From Streptomyces carminius (GTDB taxonomy: Bacteria; Actinomycetota; Actinomycetes; Streptomycetales; Streptomycetaceae): 64,000 nucleotides of DNA. Of this stretch, positions 27,380 to 45,756 are shown one piece after another (the first letter of the stretch is position 1; each line of letters opens with the position of its first letter). The stretch spans positions 1 to 64,000 of the forward strand of contig NZ_PGGW01000022.1 of NCBI RefSeq assembly GCF_002794255.1, given 5' to 3'. A model generated the notes under the pieces. It was not told the DNA's origin and searched no databases. It worked only from the letters and a program-made list of their open reading frames with translations. Position numbers and translations under genes: made by a program.

Positions 27380-27814
27380 ATGCCTCCCAAGAAGAAGAAG
27401 GTCACGGGGCTGATCAAGCTCCAGATCCAGGCCGGTGCCGCGAACCCGGCTCCGCCGGTCGGCCCCGCGCTGGGTCAGCACGGCGTCAACATCATGGAGT
27501 TCTGCAAGGCCTACAACGCCGCGACCGAGTCGCAGCGCGGCTGGGTCATCCCGGTGGAGATCACGGTCTACGAGGACCGCTCCTTCACCTTCATCACCAA
27601 GACCCCGCCGGCCGCGAAGATGATCCTCAAGGCCGCGGGCATCGAGAAGGGCTCCGGCGAGCCCCACACCAAGAAGGTCGCGAAGATCACGCGTGACCAG
27701 GTGCGGGAGATCGCCACCACCAAGATGCCCGACCTCAACGCCAACGACCTGGACGCCGCCGAGAAGATCATCGCCGGCACCGCCCGTTCCATGGGCGTCA
27801 CGGTCGAGGGCTGA
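27380..27814 (+). CDS. rplK: 50S ribosomal protein L11
   Basis: 144 residues. L11 stalk-base protein that binds 23S rRNA at the thiostrepton site and is needed for RelA-type stringent signalling. [20 protein letters not shown] and [16 protein letters not shown] are the N-terminal signature, with the proline-rich thiostrepton region intact. GGAGAG is eight bases upstream of ATG. Pairs with rplA 79 bp downstream. Confidence 0.97.
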   Translation: MPPKKKKVTGLIKLQIQAGAANPAPPVGPALGQHGVNIMEFCKAYNAATESQRGWVIPVEITVYEDRSFTFITKTPPAAKMILKAAGIEKGSGEPHTKKVAKITRDQVREIATTKMPDLNANDLDAAEKIIAGTARSMGVTVEG

Positions 27815-27893
27815 CACCGCCCGCAGGACCGCCGTGGCAGGGTCAGGCGCTGGCCCGGACCACGACTCCGCATCGACATCCCCTGGAGCAGAA

Positions 27894-28613
27894 GTGAAGC
27901 GCAGCAAGGCTCTCCGCAACGCGGACGCCAAGATCGACCGGACGCGGCTGTACGCCCCGCTGGAGGCCGTACGGCTCGCCAAGGAGACCTCCCCGACCAA
28001 GTTCGACGCGACCGTCGAGGTCGCCATGCGCCTGGGTGTCGACCCGCGCAAGGCCGACCAGATGGTGCGCGGCACCGTGAACCTCCCGCACGGCACCGGT
28101 AAGACCGCCCGGGTCCTGGTCTTCGCGACCGGCGACCGTGCCGCGGCCGCGGAAGCCGCCGGAGCCGACATCGTCGGCTCGGACGAACTGATCGACGAGG
28201 TCGCGAAGGGGCGTCTGGACTTCGACGCCGTCGTCGCCACCCCGGACCTGATGGGCAAGGTCGGCCGGCTCGGCCGGGTGCTCGGTCCCCGCGGTCTGAT
28301 GCCGAACCCGAAGACCGGCACCGTCACCCCGGACGTCGCCAAGGCCGTCACCGAGATCAAGGGCGGCAAGATCGAGTTCCGGGTCGACAAGCACTCGAAC
28401 CTGCACTTCATCATCGGCAAGACCTCGTTCGGCGAGGAGCAGCTGGTGGAGAACTACGCGGCGGCGCTGGACGAGGTCCTGCGACTGAAGCCGTCCGCGG
28501 CCAAGGGCCGGTACGTGAAGAAGGCCGTCATCAGCACCACGATGGGCCCCGGCGTCCCGGTCGACCCCAACCGCACCCGCAACCTCCTCGCCGAGGAGGA
28601 CGCGGCCGCCTGA
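27894..28613 (+). CDS. rplA: 50S ribosomal protein L1
   Basis: 239 residues. L1-stalk protein, in many bacteria also a repressor of its own mRNA. Signature ranges: [27 protein letters not shown], and [19 protein letters not shown] start 27894 with GGAG seven bases upstream gives the normal L1 length; the frame is open further upstream but without family similarity. Confidence 0.97.
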   Translation: MKRSKALRNADAKIDRTRLYAPLEAVRLAKETSPTKFDATVEVAMRLGVDPRKADQMVRGTVNLPHGTGKTARVLVFATGDRAAAAEAAGADIVGSDELIDEVAKGRLDFDAVVATPDLMGKVGRLGRVLGPRGLMPNPKTGTVTPDVAKAVTEIKGGKIEFRVDKHSNLHFIIGKTSFGEEQLVENYAAALDEVLRLKPSAAKGRYVKKAVISTTMGPGVPVDPNRTRNLLAEEDAAA

Positions 28614-28649
28614 TCCGGCAGCCGCCGAGCGCGTGGCCCGATAGGGCAC

Positions 28650-28694
28650 AAAGCCCGGCCCCCGTCTCCCAGTTGGGACGGGGACCGGGCTTTT
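28650..28694 (+). terminator. Terminator of rplK-rplA
   Basis: Long stem AAAGCCCGG...CCGGGCTTT with two single mismatches, followed by a T-run (GGGCTTTT): a textbook intrinsic terminator. Confidence 0.92.
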
Positions 28695-28766
28695 CCGCGT
28701 CTCCGAGTCGGTAGTGTGTGCGAAACACAAGCCACATCGACATGATCGACATGGGGGAGACCAAAC

Positions 28767-29681
28767 ATGCGCCTCATTCACAAGACGGCGCTCGGAGTCA
28801 CGGCTCTGGCGACGGCGGCCGTGCTCACCGGCTGCACCGGCGGGGGGAACGACAAGGCGTCCGGGGGCGAGCCCCGTTCCGCCGTCCAGGCGCTCCAGGC
28901 GGCGGCCAAGAAGACCGAGGAGGCCAAGAGCGCCAAGGTGGAGATGACCATCTCGATGCCCGAGGCGGCCGGCGGCGACATGAAGATGTCCGGGGTGCTG
29001 GGCTGGGACCCGATCGTGATGGACGTGACCGCGTCCGGTGCGGCGTTCGCCGAGCAGGGTGCTCCCGGTGAGATGCGCATGCTCTGGGTCGACGACGTGA
29101 TGTACATGAACGCGGGCGAGGAGGCCATCGGCGGCAAGCCGTGGCTGAAGATGGACTTCAACGCCATGCTGAAGATGGCCGAGGAGTCCGGCGAGGCCGG
29201 TGCGCTGGACGGGATGTCGAAGAGCATCCAGAACATGAACCGCCAGGACCCGGTCAAGCAGATGGCCCTCCTGCTGGGCTCGCCCAGCATCAAGCGGGTC
29301 GGCGAGGAGAAGGTCGACGGCGTCGACGCCGAGCGCTACAGCGGCACGCTCACGATGAAGGAGGCCCTGGAGGCGTCCGGCTCCTCCCTCGGCGACTACC
29401 TCACCGAGGAGGAGTACAAGGAGCTGCTGGGCAACATGGAGAAGTCCGGGGTGAAGGGCTTCGACATCAACGCCTGGGTCAACGAGGACGACCTTCCCGT
29501 CAAGATCGACATGAAGATGGACAGCCCCGAGGGCGAGATCGTCATGTCGCAGACCTACAAGGACTACGGCACCTCTGTCTCGGTGCAGCCCCCGCCGGCC
29601 GGCGAGACCGCCGACATGCTCCAGATGATCAAGGATCTGCAGGAGGCGGGCGCCAACCTGGAGTCGTCCGAGGGGCTCTGA
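28767..29681 (+). CDS. LppX/LprG-like lipoprotein
   Basis: 304 residues. Signal peptide with lipobox LTGC (Cys23). The mature part, with KSAKVEMTISMP, YMNAGEEAIGGKPWLKMD, YSGTLTMKEAL and DLPVKIDMKMDSPEGEI, matches the LppX/LprAFG beta-barrel-like fold that binds lipids or glycolipids in actinobacteria. It interrupts the ribosomal cluster between rplA and rplJ with its own -10-like TAGTGT (28712-28717) and its own terminator, so it is expressed independently. The ligand is unknown. Confidence 0.85.
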   Translation: MRLIHKTALGVTALATAAVLTGCTGGGNDKASGGEPRSAVQALQAAAKKTEEAKSAKVEMTISMPEAAGGDMKMSGVLGWDPIVMDVTASGAAFAEQGAPGEMRMLWVDDVMYMNAGEEAIGGKPWLKMDFNAMLKMAEESGEAGALDGMSKSIQNMNRQDPVKQMALLLGSPSIKRVGEEKVDGVDAERYSGTLTMKEALEASGSSLGDYLTEEEYKELLGNMEKSGVKGFDINAWVNEDDLPVKIDMKMDSPEGEIVMSQTYKDYGTSVSVQPPPAGETADMLQMIKDLQEAGANLESSEGL

Positions 29682-29686
29682 GCCCC

Positions 29687-29726
29687 GGCCCTCCTCCGGG
29701 CCGGCCCGCCGGCCCGGAGGAGGGCC
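29687..29726 (+). terminator. Terminator of the LppX-like gene
   Basis: Perfect 19-bp inverted repeat (29687-29705 / 29708-29726) beginning five bases after the stop codon. Confidence 0.85.
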
Positions 29727-29763
29727 GTGAAGCTGTGCGTTCCCGAATCCGTGAGTCGCGGAT

Positions 29764-29793
29764 TTGCCTGCCGTGACACCGTTCGCGTACTCT
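29764..29793 (+). promoter_or_regulatory. rplJ-rplL promoter candidate
   Basis: TTGCCT (29764-29769), 18-bp spacer, TACTCT (29788-29793). It lies immediately before the L10 leader RNA, so the transcript would begin with that leader. Confidence 0.6.
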
Positions 29794-29794
29794 T

Positions 29795-29912
29795 CCACGG
29801 AAGCCAAAGACCGCTGGTCGTTGCCGTGTCTCCGGTGAATCCCCGTGATTTCCGGAGTGCGGTGGCCGAAGGATCCGCTGTAGCGGGCGACCTGCGCAGG
29901 TGACCGTGGAGG
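29795..29912 (+). ncRNA. Ribosomal protein L10 leader RNA
   Basis: The 5' region of rplJ contains the conserved L10-leader pieces: GAAGCCAAAGACCGCTGG (about 29800-29817), an internal paired region, and GGCGACCTGCGCAGGTG near the end (29886-29902). In bacteria this structure binds the L10(L12)4 complex and lowers expression of rplJL (autoregulation). Limits are approximate, from sequence pattern, not from a covariance model. Confidence 0.8.
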
Positions 29913-29939
29913 ACTCCCGGACGTGTGTCCGGTCGAGTC

Positions 29940-29974
29940 ACGCCCCGTGCGCCTGCGCCGGGGCGTTTCGTTTT
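29940..29974 (+). terminator. Attenuator-like terminator in the rplJ leader
   Basis: ACGCCCCG (29940-29947) pairs with CGGGGCGT (29959-29966), followed by TTCGTTTT. It is directly downstream of the L10 leader and 106 bp before rplJ, which suggests control by transcription attenuation. Confidence 0.65.
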
Positions 29975-30079
29975 GCGCAAGTCCCCTTCCTCGTGCGCCC
30001 GACGTGGGCGGTCCGGCGTCGTGGCCTGCCGTAAGGGCAGACCGAGGATCGCATCACCCGGAAAGGAGGGCCGAGGCTC

Positions 30080-30634
30080 ATGGCGAGTCCCGACAAGGTC
30101 GAAGCCGTCGCGGATATCAAGGAGAGGTTCCAGAACTCCAACGCGGCGGTCGTGACCGCGTACACCGGTCTCAGCGTCGCACAGCTGAAGGACCTGCGCC
30201 GTTCTCTCGGAGAGAACGCCCAGTACCGCGTGGCGAAGAACACGCTTACCAAGATCGCGGCCAACGAGGCCGGGGTCACCGAGCTCGACGAGTTCTTCAT
30301 CGGCTCGACGGCGGTCGCCTTCGTGACCGGTGACCCGGTCGAGGCGGCGAAGAGTCTGCGTGACTTCGCCAAGAACAACCCCCAGCTCGTCATCAAGGGC
30401 GGTGTCCTTGAGGGCAAGGCGCTGTCCGCCGACGACATCAAGAAGCTCGCGGACCTCGAGTCCCGTGAGGTGCTGCTCGCCAAGCTGGCCGGTGGCATGA
30501 AGGCGTCCATGGCGAAGGCCGCGGCGACCTTCCAGGCCCCGCTGTCGAAGCTCGTCCGCACCGCGGACGCCCTTCGCGCCAAGCAGGAGGAGCAGGGCGG
30601 TGCCGGTACGCCGGCTCCCGCCGAGGCCGAGTGA
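30080..30634 (+). CDS. rplJ: 50S ribosomal protein L10
   Basis: 184 residues. Stalk base that carries the L7/L12 dimers. Typical regions: [32 protein letters not shown] and [14 protein letters not shown]; the C-terminal helix that binds L12 ends with a Lys/Glu/Ala-rich stretch. AAAGGAGGG 11-19 bases upstream of ATG. Preceded by the L10 leader and followed by rplL after 96 bp. Confidence 0.97.
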   Translation: MASPDKVEAVADIKERFQNSNAAVVTAYTGLSVAQLKDLRRSLGENAQYRVAKNTLTKIAANEAGVTELDEFFIGSTAVAFVTGDPVEAAKSLRDFAKNNPQLVIKGGVLEGKALSADDIKKLADLESREVLLAKLAGGMKASMAKAAATFQAPLSKLVRTADALRAKQEEQGGAGTPAPAEAE

Positions 30635-30730
30635 CCGACCCTCACGGTCCCATTCGGTCGCAGCGGGCCCCAGTACGCCCGCCGACATGTACAGCCCGGC
30701 ACCAGCCGACTTAGTGGAAGGACCGCCATC

Positions 30731-31120
30731 ATGGCGAAGCTCAGCCAGGACGAGCTGCTCGAGCAGTTCAGCGAGATGACCCTCATCGAGCTCTCCGAGT
30801 TCGTGAAGGCCTTCGAGGAGAAGTTCGACGTCGAGGCCGCCGCCCCGGTCGCCGTCGCCGCCGCCGGCGGCCCCGTGGCCGGTGCCCCGGCCGAGGCCGC
30901 CGAGGAGCAGGACGAGTTCGACGTCGTCCTCACCGGCGCCGGCGACAAGAAGATCCAGGTCATCAAGGTCGTGCGCGAGCTGACCTCGCTGGGCCTGAAG
31001 GAGGCCAAGGACCTGGTGGACGGCGCCCCGAAGCCCGTCGTGGAGAAGGTCAACAAGGAGGCCGCGCAGAAGGCCAAGGAGGCCCTGGAGGGCGCCGGCG
31101 CCTCCGTCGAGGTCAAGTGA
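30731..31120 (+). CDS. rplL: 50S ribosomal protein L7/L12
   Basis: 129 residues. N-terminal dimerisation domain ([20 protein letters not shown]), Ala/Gly/Pro hinge at ~37-60, and the C-terminal factor-binding domain with [20 protein letters not shown] and [11 protein letters not shown]. Recruits translation GTPases. GGAAGGA before the ATG. Two terminators follow. Confidence 0.97.
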   Translation: MAKLSQDELLEQFSEMTLIELSEFVKAFEEKFDVEAAAPVAVAAAGGPVAGAPAEAAEEQDEFDVVLTGAGDKKIQVIKVVRELTSLGLKEAKDLVDGAPKPVVEKVNKEAAQKAKEALEGAGASVEVK

Positions 31121-31147
31121 TCCCGACGACCGCCGTGTGACCCCGGC

Positions 31148-31177
31148 CACCGGGGGAGTCCGCCGACTCCCCCGGTG
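31148..31177 (+). terminator. First terminator after rplL
   Basis: 13-bp perfect stem CACCGGGGGAGTC with loop CGCC, 27 bp after the rplL stop. Confidence 0.75.
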
Positions 31178-31198
31178 CCGGGTCCCGTCGAGGTCCCG

Positions 31199-31241
31199 CC
31201 GGAGGCGATCACCCACCCGGGTGGTCGCCTCCGGCCGTTTC
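31199..31241 (+). terminator. Second terminator after rplL
   Basis: 16-bp stem (31199-31214 / 31219-31234, one G-U pair), then CCGTTTCC. Tandem with the preceding hairpin; the pair should largely separate rplJL from rpoBC. Confidence 0.8.
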
Positions 31242-31254
31242 CGCACCGGCCTTC

Positions 31255-31282
31255 TTGCCTGTCGGAGCACGCCAGGTAGGGT
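31255..31282 (+). promoter_or_regulatory. Upstream rpoB promoter candidate
   Basis: TTGCCT (31255-31260), 16-bp spacer, TAGGGT (31277-31282). A transcript from here would have a ~350-nt leader before rpoB. Confidence 0.55.
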
Positions 31283-31521
31283 GATCAGCGCTGTCCGGCC
31301 GTACGCCTTCCGGGCTTCGCGGGAGGGCGGGGCCTTGACGAACCGCACGTAGCGCGCAATTCTCAGGACGCGTCGTCACATCGATCCAGGATCCGAGGCA
31401 TGGATCGCCGGCGAAGTGGGAAACCTTGCGGCAGGCGTTGAACAACCGAGGTGAACAAGGAGGGGCTCGCCCCTCCCGGAGGGAGAGATTGGTACCACGT
31501 GCCGGTCTCCGGAATCTTCAC
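31283..31521 (+). other. Long rpoB leader region without a gene
   Basis: No credible coding frame. It contains a hairpin GGAGGGGCTCGCCCCTCC near 31459-31476 and a stretch rich in AT for this genome (about 31355-31450), placed between the two promoter candidates. This may be a regulated leader; nothing more specific is visible. Confidence 0.45.
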
Positions 31522-31550
31522 TGGACATCAGTGGGCCTTGTGGCTACACT
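31522..31550 (+). promoter_or_regulatory. Proximal rpoB promoter candidate
   Basis: TGGACA (31522-31527), 17-bp spacer, TACACT (31545-31550): the best match to a housekeeping promoter in the region. Expected start near 31557, about 86 nt before the rpoB TTG. Confidence 0.7.
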
Positions 31551-31642
31551 GACCCTTTGCGCTGCCTATTAACTGCCCCCCTGCCCGTCACCAGGGGCAC
31601 GGTATGCGCGTAGTGAGTCCGAGCCCTCGGAAGGACCCCCTC

Positions 31643-35128
<3,486 letters not shown>

Positions 35129-35272
35129 CGGGCCGGCCGGGGCACCGCCTCCCTCCTTCCCCACCGGGAGGGGGCGGCTCCCCGGCCTCCCCGGGACCCC
35201 CGTTCAGACCATCAAAGAGCCCCTTGGTCCCGCCGACGCGGGGGGCACAAACCCTGAGAGGGATTGACGAGA

Positions 35273-39172
<3,900 letters not shown>

Positions 39173-39200
39173 GTCTCCGGCTGTCCGTGCGGCGGCGGGC

Positions 39201-39234
39201 GCGGGGCGGTCACCCTCACGGGTGGCCGCCCCGC
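39201..39234 (+). terminator. Terminator of rpoBC
   Basis: 15-bp stem (39201-39215 / 39220-39234) with one G-U pair and a 4-base loop, 28 bp after the rpoC stop. Confidence 0.8.
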
Positions 39235-39378
39235 GGCGTTGCCGGGCTCCGCCTGCCAGGGTCCGCATGCCGGGCTCCGCCCACGGGCCGGGAAAAGAGG
39301 GGACGGCCGGACAGGAACTGGGCAACCTGCCCGAACGTCCTGGATGATGGGGGTATCCAGGCGGGGAGGTGTCCGGAA

Positions 39379-39969
39379 ATGGCTTTCGGCCCATGGGAAG
39401 AGCACAAGCCGGTACCGCCGGGGTCCGGTCCGGTGCGGCCCTGGCAGTCGGGACAGGCAGGGCAGCAGGGTTCGCAGATGCCGATGATGAGAGCGTCCCA
39501 CGCCGACCGCGAGCGCGCGCTCGACGTGCTCAAGGCGGGTTTCGCGGAGGGGCGGCTGACGCACGCGGAGTACGAGCAGCGGATGGCCCGCGCCCAGCAG
39601 GCGTCGACGTACGGCGAGTTGCACATGCTCGTCGCCGATCTGCCGCAGGGGCCGATGGCGGTCCCCGCGCCCGCGCCGCAGCAGTATCCGCCGCCGTACC
39701 AGCCGCAGGTGCCGCCCGTGTTCCTGCCGCCGCCGCCCGTTCCGAACAATTCCTCCGCCACCGCGTCCCTGGTCTGTGCCGTCCTCATTCCGTTCACCGG
39801 GATCAGCGCCGTTCCCGCGGTGATCCTGGGGCACAAGGCGCGTGCGGAGATCCGGCGGACCGGCGAGGGCGGGGACGGCATGGCCATGACCGGGCTGGTC
39901 CTGGGCTGGCTGTCGATCGGGGCGTTCCTGCTGTTCCTCTTCGCACTGGTGGCCGCCGTGTCCGCCTGA
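39379..39969 (+). CDS. DUF1707 and DUF4190 domain membrane protein
   Basis: 196 residues. DUF1707 is at about residues 37-88 ([33 protein letters not shown] region, with the DRE..L..A..EGRL pattern), then a Pro/Gln-rich linker, then a DUF4190 hairpin of two transmembrane helices (~130-155 and ~170-195) with [14 protein letters not shown] between. DUF1707 is small, helical and common in actinobacterial membrane and regulatory proteins; function unknown. ATG 39379 has GGGGAGG ten bases upstream. A conserved passenger between rpoC and rpsL. Confidence 0.85.
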   Translation: MAFGPWEEHKPVPPGSGPVRPWQSGQAGQQGSQMPMMRASHADRERALDVLKAGFAEGRLTHAEYEQRMARAQQASTYGELHMLVADLPQGPMAVPAPAPQQYPPPYQPQVPPVFLPPPPVPNNSSATASLVCAVLIPFTGISAVPAVILGHKARAEIRRTGEGGDGMAMTGLVLGWLSIGAFLLFLFALVAAVSA

Positions 39970-40100
39970 CGCCGTGCCGGCCGGTCGCCCGACGGCGGAC
40001 GCGTGCGTCCTCCCGGAGGGGGCTGGGCGGGGCCCTGGAGGCCGCGCAGGCGCCCTTTCGCTCCCGCTTCGTGCCCGCTACGGTGGCATGGGCATTTGTT
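39970..40100 (+). other. Intergenic region upstream of the rpsL promoter
   Basis: No credible gene. It is GC-rich and ends in the AT-richer stretch that forms the rpsL promoter. Confidence 0.5.
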
Positions 40101-40129
40101 TTGACCGGAGCCGGTGCGGTAGGTACGCT
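40101..40129 (+). promoter_or_regulatory. rpsL-rpsG-fusA promoter
   Basis: TTGACC (40101-40106), 17-bp spacer, TACGCT (40124-40129): a strong housekeeping-type promoter. Expected start near 40136, giving a ~200-nt leader before rpsL, in which I see no recognised riboswitch. Confidence 0.72.
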
Positions 40130-40339
40130 CTGACCTTGTGCCTGGGGTATCCCCTGCGCTCTCGTACGCGCCAGGAAGCGCGGGAAGCGAGTGAGGCGGG
40201 GACACCGGAATCTGCATGCTTCTCCCCCGGATGGCTCTGTGTCGACGGGAGTGTGCAGTCTTCGACACACCCGACCGCGTGGGTCGGTGAGTGGCCCGGG
40301 TTAGTTGTACCGAGACGGCACACAGAAACCGGAGAAACG

Positions 40340-40711
40340 GTGCCTACGATCCAGCAGTTGGTCCGCAAGGGCCGACAGGACAAGGTCGAGAAGAACAAGA
40401 CACCCGCGCTCGAGGGCTCTCCCCAGCGCCGCGGTGTCTGCACGCGTGTCTTCACCACCACCCCGAAGAAGCCGAACTCGGCCCTGCGTAAGGTCGCACG
40501 TGTGCGTCTGACCAGTGGTATCGAGGTCACCGCCTACATTCCGGGTGAGGGTCACAACCTGCAGGAGCACTCCATCGTGCTCGTGCGCGGTGGCCGTGTG
40601 AAGGACCTGCCGGGTGTTCGCTACAAGATCATCCGTGGTTCCCTCGACACCCAGGGCGTCAAGAACCGCAAGCAGGCTCGCAGCCGCTACGGCGCCAAGA
40701 AGGAGAAGTAA
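40340..40711 (+). CDS. rpsL: 30S ribosomal protein S12
   Basis: 123 residues. [12 protein letters not shown] start, decoding-centre loops [18 protein letters not shown] and [11 protein letters not shown]. Lysines at the positions mutated in streptomycin-resistant and K88E-type antibiotic-overproducing strains (Lys43 and Lys88) are wild type. GTG start with GGAG seven bases upstream. Three bases separate it from rpsG. Confidence 0.97.
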   Translation: MPTIQQLVRKGRQDKVEKNKTPALEGSPQRRGVCTRVFTTTPKKPNSALRKVARVRLTSGIEVTAYIPGEGHNLQEHSIVLVRGGRVKDLPGVRYKIIRGSLDTQGVKNRKQARSRYGAKKEK

Positions 40712-40714
40712 GCA

Positions 40715-41185
40715 ATGCCTCGTAAGGGCCCTGCCCCGAAGCGCCCGGTCATCATCGACCCGGTCTACGGCTCTCCTCTGGTGACCTCCCTGATCAACAA
40801 GGTGCTGCTGCACGGCAAGCGCTCCACCGCCGAGCGCATCGTCTACGGCGCCATGGAGGGCCTGCGGGAGAAGACCGGCAACGACCCGGTCATCACCCTC
40901 AAGCGCGCCCTCGAGAACGTGAAGCCGGCGATCGAGGTCAAGTCCCGCCGCGTCGGTGGCGCCACCTACCAGGTTCCGGTCGAGGTCCGCCCCGGCCGTT
41001 CCGCCACTCTCGCGCTGCGCTGGGTCGTGGGCTACGCCCGCGCGCGCCGCGAGAAGACCATGACCGAGCGTCTGATGAACGAGCTGCTCGACGCCTCCAA
41101 CGGCCTCGGCGCCGCCGTGAAGAAGCGCGAGGACACCCACAAGATGGCCGAGTCCAACAAGGCCTTCGCGCACTACCGCTGGTAG
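40715..41185 (+). CDS. rpsG: 30S ribosomal protein S7
   Basis: 156 residues. [20 protein letters not shown] start and [17 protein letters not shown] are diagnostic. Nucleates assembly of the 30S head. Starts three bases after rpsL with SD GGAG at its end; fusA follows after 39 bp. Confidence 0.97.
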   Translation: MPRKGPAPKRPVIIDPVYGSPLVTSLINKVLLHGKRSTAERIVYGAMEGLREKTGNDPVITLKRALENVKPAIEVKSRRVGGATYQVPVEVRPGRSATLALRWVVGYARARREKTMTERLMNELLDASNGLGAAVKKREDTHKMAESNKAFAHYRW

Positions 41186-41224
41186 TCGCTTCCCCATCGA
41201 GAACCGAGAGAAGACGAAAGCCTT

Positions 41225-43345
<2,121 letters not shown>

Positions 43346-43373
43346 CGCACGTTTCGTGTCGCTATCCACCCTT

Positions 43374-43379
43374 TAGGCT
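43374..43379 (+). promoter_or_regulatory. -10 box candidate for tuf
   Basis: TAGGCT lies 29 bp after the fusA stop with a weak -35 (TTTCGT at 43352-43357, 16-bp spacing). tuf genes of Streptomyces are known to have their own promoters; the leader would be ~200 nt and contains the structured element GGTCAAGG...CCTGACC (43480-43508). Confidence 0.45.
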
Positions 43380-43581
43380 GGAGCACAACGAGCACAACAA
43401 GGCATTCGGGGCGTCCCGCCTCCGGACCACGTAGGTTCGGCGGCGGGCCCCCGGCGGCCCCGCCCCCAGAATCGAAACGGTCAAGGGCGTCCCCTCGGGG
43501 TCCTGACCGGTTCGGCACGACCACCTGAACCCCTTCCGCAGAGCGCGGGGGAGTACAGCACCAGTCCACAGGAGGACCCCA

Positions 43582-44775
43582 GTGGCGAAGGCGAAGTTCG
43601 AGCGGACTAAGCCGCACGTCAACATCGGCACCATCGGTCACATCGACCACGGTAAGACCACCCTTACCGCGGCGATCACCAAGGTGCTGCATGACGCGTA
43701 CCCCGACCTGAACGAGGTCTCGGCGTTCGAGAACATCGACAAGGCTCCCGAGGAGCGGCAGCGCGGTATCACCATCTCCATCGCGCACGTCGAGTACCAG
43801 ACGGAGTCGCGTCACTACGCCCACGTCGACTGCCCGGGTCACGCGGACTACATCAAGAACATGATCACCGGTGCCGCCCAGATGGACGGTGCCATCCTCG
43901 TGGTCGCCGCCACCGACGGCCCCATGCCGCAGACCAAGGAGCACGTGCTCCTGGCCCGCCAGGTCGGCGTCCCCTACATCGTCGTCGCGCTGAACAAGTC
44001 CGACATGGTGGACGACGAGGAGATCATGGAGCTCGTCGAGCTCGAGGTCCGTGAGCTGCTCTCCGAGTACGAGTTCCCGGGTGACGACCTGCCGGTCGTC
44101 CGCGTCTCGGCGCTGAAGGCGCTCGAGGGCGACCAGAAGTGGGCCGACTCCGTCCTCGAGCTGATGAAGGCCGTCGACGAGTCGATCCCGGAGCCCGAGC
44201 GCGAGGTCGAGAAGCCGTTCCTGATGCCCATCGAGGACGTCTTCACCATCACCGGCCGCGGTACGGTCGTCACCGGCCGTATCGAGCGCGGTGTGCTCAA
44301 GGTGAACGAGGAAGTCGAGATCATCGGCATCAAGGAAGAGAAGACCAAGACCACGGTCACCGGCATCGAGATGTTCCGGAAGCTGCTGGACGAGGGTCAG
44401 GCCGGTGAGAACGTCGGTCTGCTGCTCCGCGGCATCAAGCGCGAGGACGTCGAGCGCGGCCAGGTCATCATCAAGCCGGGCACCGTCACCCCGCACACGG
44501 AGTTCGAGGCCCAGGCGTACATCCTGTCGAAGGACGAGGGTGGCCGCCACACCCCGTTCTTCAACAACTACCGCCCGCAGTTCTACTTCCGCACCACCGA
44601 CGTGACCGGCGTGGTGACCCTCCCCGAGGGCACCGAGATGGTCATGCCGGGCGACAACACCGAGATGAAGGTTCAGCTCATCCAGCCTGTCGCCATGGAG
44701 GAGGGCCTGAAGTTCGCCATCCGCGAGGGTGGCCGGACCGTGGGCGCCGGCCAGGTCACCAAGATCGTCAAGTGA
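43582..44775 (+). CDS. tuf: Elongation factor Tu
   Basis: 397 residues. GHIDHGKTT (G1), GITIS (G2), DCPGHADY (G3) and NKSDM (G4) are all present. Residues whose change gives kirromycin resistance, such as the Ala in [15 protein letters not shown], look wild type, so it is the normal tuf1-type protein, not a resistant tuf3. GTG start after GGAGGA. Confidence 0.97.
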   Translation: MAKAKFERTKPHVNIGTIGHIDHGKTTLTAAITKVLHDAYPDLNEVSAFENIDKAPEERQRGITISIAHVEYQTESRHYAHVDCPGHADYIKNMITGAAQMDGAILVVAATDGPMPQTKEHVLLARQVGVPYIVVALNKSDMVDDEEIMELVELEVRELLSEYEFPGDDLPVVRVSALKALEGDQKWADSVLELMKAVDESIPEPEREVEKPFLMPIEDVFTITGRGTVVTGRIERGVLKVNEEVEIIGIKEEKTKTTVTGIEMFRKLLDEGQAGENVGLLLRGIKREDVERGQVIIKPGTVTPHTEFEAQAYILSKDEGGRHTPFFNNYRPQFYFRTTDVTGVVTLPEGTEMVMPGDNTEMKVQLIQPVAMEEGLKFAIREGGRTVGAGQVTKIVK

Positions 44776-44823
44776 CCCGGTCCGCCGCCTGCCGTTAGGC
44801 GGCACCGCCGGCTCCGGCCGGCG

Positions 44824-44866
44824 AGAGGGCCCGTACGACCGATGAGGTCGTACGGGCCCTCTTTCG
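44824..44866 (+). terminator. Terminator of the str operon (after tuf)
   Basis: 17-bp perfect stem (44824-44840 / 44846-44862), loop GATGA, then TTCG. It marks the end of the core block; the accessory region begins right after. Confidence 0.9.
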
Positions 44867-44920
44867 TCGTGCGGGGCGGGACCCCGCCCGGCCGTCCGGC
44901 GCCGCGGTGCCGGAGCGCCG

Positions 44921-45337
44921 TCAGGCCGGTGCGGCGTACACGTTGCGCTCGGAGAGCTCGGGAACGAACCGGGCGGCGGTACGGAAGTCGGCGTCGTCGT
45001 GCAGCACGGTCAGGCCATGGTGGGCTGCCGTCGCGCAGACCAGCCAGTCCACGGCGGAGAGGCTCCGGTGCTGTCCTCGCTGGGCGAGGCGGTACTGGCA
45101 GCTCTCGATCCACCGCCAGGCGGTCTTCGGGACCGGGACGTCCGGATAGAGGTCGGTGAACATCCCCGTCATCCGGTCATACTCGTCGAGGCTGCGCGCG
45201 GACTGGCGGAACTCCGTACGCTGCGGCGCACACGAGCCGATCGCGCCCTCGTCGAACTCATGTCCCCAGAGGTCGTTGAGCTTGCGGTCGCGCTGAAGGC
45301 GCCAGACGGCGGTGGAGTCGGCGAGGTAGCGGATCAT
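44921..45337 (-). CDS. vapC: VapC-type PIN toxin
   Basis: 138 residues. PIN-domain RNase: [14 protein letters not shown] gives the first acidic residue (Asp7), [15 protein letters not shown] the central one, and LHDDADF the last pair. Such toxins cleave tRNA or rRNA when freed from the antitoxin. ATG 45335-45337 lies five bases after the antitoxin stop on the same strand. Confidence 0.85.
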   Translation of the reverse strand: MIRYLADSTAVWRLQRDRKLNDLWGHEFDEGAIGSCAPQRTEFRQSARSLDEYDRMTGMFTDLYPDVPVPKTAWRWIESCQYRLAQRGQHRSLSAVDWLVCATAAHHGLTVLHDDADFRTAARFVPELSERNVYAAPA

Positions 45338-45342
45338 CTCTG

Positions 45343-45600
45343 TCAGGCCGCGCCCTTCCCGGCGTCCGCGTCCATGCCGCCCGGTGTATCGCCCTTCTCG
45401 GCCGCGTGACGCCGCCAGAAGTCGTCCTCGTCCCACTGCCGGGACTCCTCGAAGTGGCGCATCCGCGCCTCGGTACGGGAACGGCGCTCGACGTACTCCC
45501 GCAGGGCCATGTTGACCATCTCCTTCTTCGTTCTGGCCCCGGAGAGCCGCATGGCCTCCGTGAGCGCTTCGTCGTCGATGTCGATCTGGGTGGCTGACAT
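45343..45600 (-). CDS. vapB: VapB-type antitoxin
   Basis: 85 residues. The N-terminal half reads as a ribbon-helix-helix (TQIDIDDEALTEAMRLSG, then KKEMVNMALREYVERR), the rest is an acidic/aromatic toxin-wrapping tail (RQWDEDDFWRR). ATG 45598-45600 has GGAGG seven bases upstream; an upstream in-frame start would overlap the operator. In VapBC systems the pair represses its own promoter. Confidence 0.85.
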   Translation of the reverse strand: MSATQIDIDDEALTEAMRLSGARTKKEMVNMALREYVERRSRTEARMRHFEESRQWDEDDFWRRHAAEKGDTPGGMDADAGKGAA

Positions 45601-45616
45601 GGGAAGCCTCCAAGGC

Positions 45617-45642
45617 ATTGGCTTCATACAAGGATAGCCAAT
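45617..45642 (-). promoter_or_regulatory. Promoter/operator palindrome of vapBC
   Basis: ATTGGCT (45617-45623) and AGCCAAT (45636-45642) form an inverted repeat around 12 AT-rich bases. On the minus strand TTGTATG occurs twice across it. It lies 17 bp upstream of vapB and likely covers the promoter. Confidence 0.6.
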
Positions 45643-45756
45643 GTCGCATACAAAAATGCGGGAAGCCGGTCATGCTCCCGGGGTGGGGGAGGGGCTGGCT
45701 AGGATCACCGCAGCGGTCCGGGCCGGACCGGCGGAACGCACGAGGGGGATCCACAC

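Noticed and set aside
31137..31352. 71-residue frame after rplL
   Set aside because: It is filled by two terminator hairpins and a promoter, with no SD and Arg-rich composition.
31604..31642. ATG 31604 as rpoB start
   Set aside because: No SD at a proper distance and the added residues are not family-like; TTG 31643 has GGAAGGA seven bases upstream.
35135..35187. Hairpin between rpoB and rpoC as a terminator
   Set aside because: It has bulges, no T-run, and rpoC must be co-transcribed; at most a processing or attenuation element.
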